A DNA stretch of 6,920 bases. It comes from Bacillota bacterium. Its GTDB lineage: Bacteria; Bacillota; Clostridia; Christensenellales; Aristaeellaceae. The stretch's first letter is position 1. The number at the start of each line of letters is the position of its first letter. The notes below the pieces were generated by a model, which saw only the letters and a list, made by a program, of their open reading frames with translations, made no database searches and was not told the DNA's origin. The stretch spans positions 1 to 6,920 of the forward strand of contig JAGVSV010000290.1 in assembly GCA_019137115.1 (NCBI GenBank), in the 5' to 3' direction. Below are positions 6,762 to 6,920 of the stretch, piece after piece. Made by a program: the position numbers and the translations under genes.

Positions 6762-6920
6762 TTAGCGCTTGTCAGCCTTTCTGATGGCGGCCTCCAGTTC
6801 GCTTTGTGACGGGATGATCGAGGAATAGGCGAGTTCGCCGTTGATGTAGAGGCTGGGCAGGTTCTTGACGCCCATCTTGCGCGTCCGGGCGATCCCTTCG
6901 CGGGTGGTGTAGCGGTAGCC
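6762..6920 (-). CDS. Probable thioredoxin-fold protein, C-terminal 52 residues only (5' end outside window)
   Basis: The minus-strand frame is open from the right window edge to TAA at 6764-6762. The fragment contains RTRKMGVKNLPSLYINGE and then a final helix, SQSELKAAIRKADKR. The G-V-x-x-L-P-S-L-Y-I-N-G-E pattern matches the thioredoxin-fold strand after the cis-proline, and the ending fits the last helix of a short thioredoxin-like protein. The N-terminal CxxC, if any, would be outside the window, so redox activity cannot be confirmed. It sits 15 nt upstream of the URO-D gene on the same strand, so it probably belongs to the operon and might supply thiol reduction or electrons to its Cys-rich proteins (inference). 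A glutaredoxin-like or other thioredoxin-fold relative cannot be excluded. Confidence 0.6.
   Translation of the reverse strand, partial: GYRYTTREGIARTRKMGVKNLPSLYINGELAYSSIIPSQSELEAAIRKADKR

Noticed and set aside
3513..6809. Plus-strand frames of about 190-220 codons opposite the DUF2284, CobW and URO-D genes
   Set aside because: Each lies fully across a well-supported minus-strand gene. The similarity between the frames opposite the two DUF2284 genes merely reflects the tandem duplication.
1..6920. tRNA or rRNA genes, CRISPR arrays, insertion sequences, attachment sites, riboswitches
   Set aside because: Coding genes cover almost the whole window, the largest gap is 26 nt, and I saw no regularly spaced repeats, terminal inverted repeats or transposase motifs.

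Overview
The window is a GC-rich (by eye about 60% or more) stretch of bacterial DNA coding entirely on the minus strand. Strong GGAGG-type ribosome binding sites, a GTG start, and relatives typical of anaerobic one-carbon metabolism (a RACo-like [2Fe-2S]/ASKHA protein, a URO-D-domain protein, Cys-rich DUF2284 proteins) suggest a high-GC anaerobic Firmicute of the Clostridia, perhaps from a gut or other glycan-rich habitat. That assignment is inference; no rRNA or taxonomic marker is present.

In transcription order (right to left) the layout is: the C-terminal end of a probable thioredoxin-fold protein (6920-6762); a URO-D/MtaA-like protein (6746-5616); a CobW/COG0523 P-loop GTPase (5609-4713); two tandem DUF2284 Cys-rich proteins (4711-4136 and 4118-3564); a RACo-like corrinoid-protein reductive activator with an N-terminal [2Fe-2S] domain (3571-2114); and a GH2 beta-mannosidase running off the left edge (2087-1). 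Junctions are 15, 6, 1, 17, -8 and 26 nt, with no room for a promoter and no terminator hairpin. The whole window therefore looks like part of one polycistronic unit, with promoter and first gene(s) to the right of position 6920 and the end to the left of position 1.

The five central genes resemble the accessory part of a corrinoid-dependent methyltransferase (demethylation) system: URO-D proteins move methyl groups between substrate, corrinoid and acceptor; RACo-like proteins reactivate oxidised Co(II) corrinoid by ATP-driven one-electron reduction; CobW GTPases handle metals; DUF2284 proteins carry conserved Cys sets that probably bind metal or Fe-S. No B12-binding corrinoid protein or substrate-specific methyltransferase lies inside the window, so the substrate is unknown.

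Most notable points: the first DUF2284 gene has no ATG, GTG or TTG start in the expected place, and instead an ATC codon sits exactly where its paralog starts, with identical Shine-Dalgarno spacing; the tandem DUF2284 pair has diverged at one Cys position; the URO-D protein has an unusual D-C-D-G-C loop and lacks the zinc His of MtaA; the CobW protein has C-x-C in place of C-x-C-C; the RACo-like protein is compact; and a beta-mannosidase appears to be co-transcribed with these one-carbon genes.
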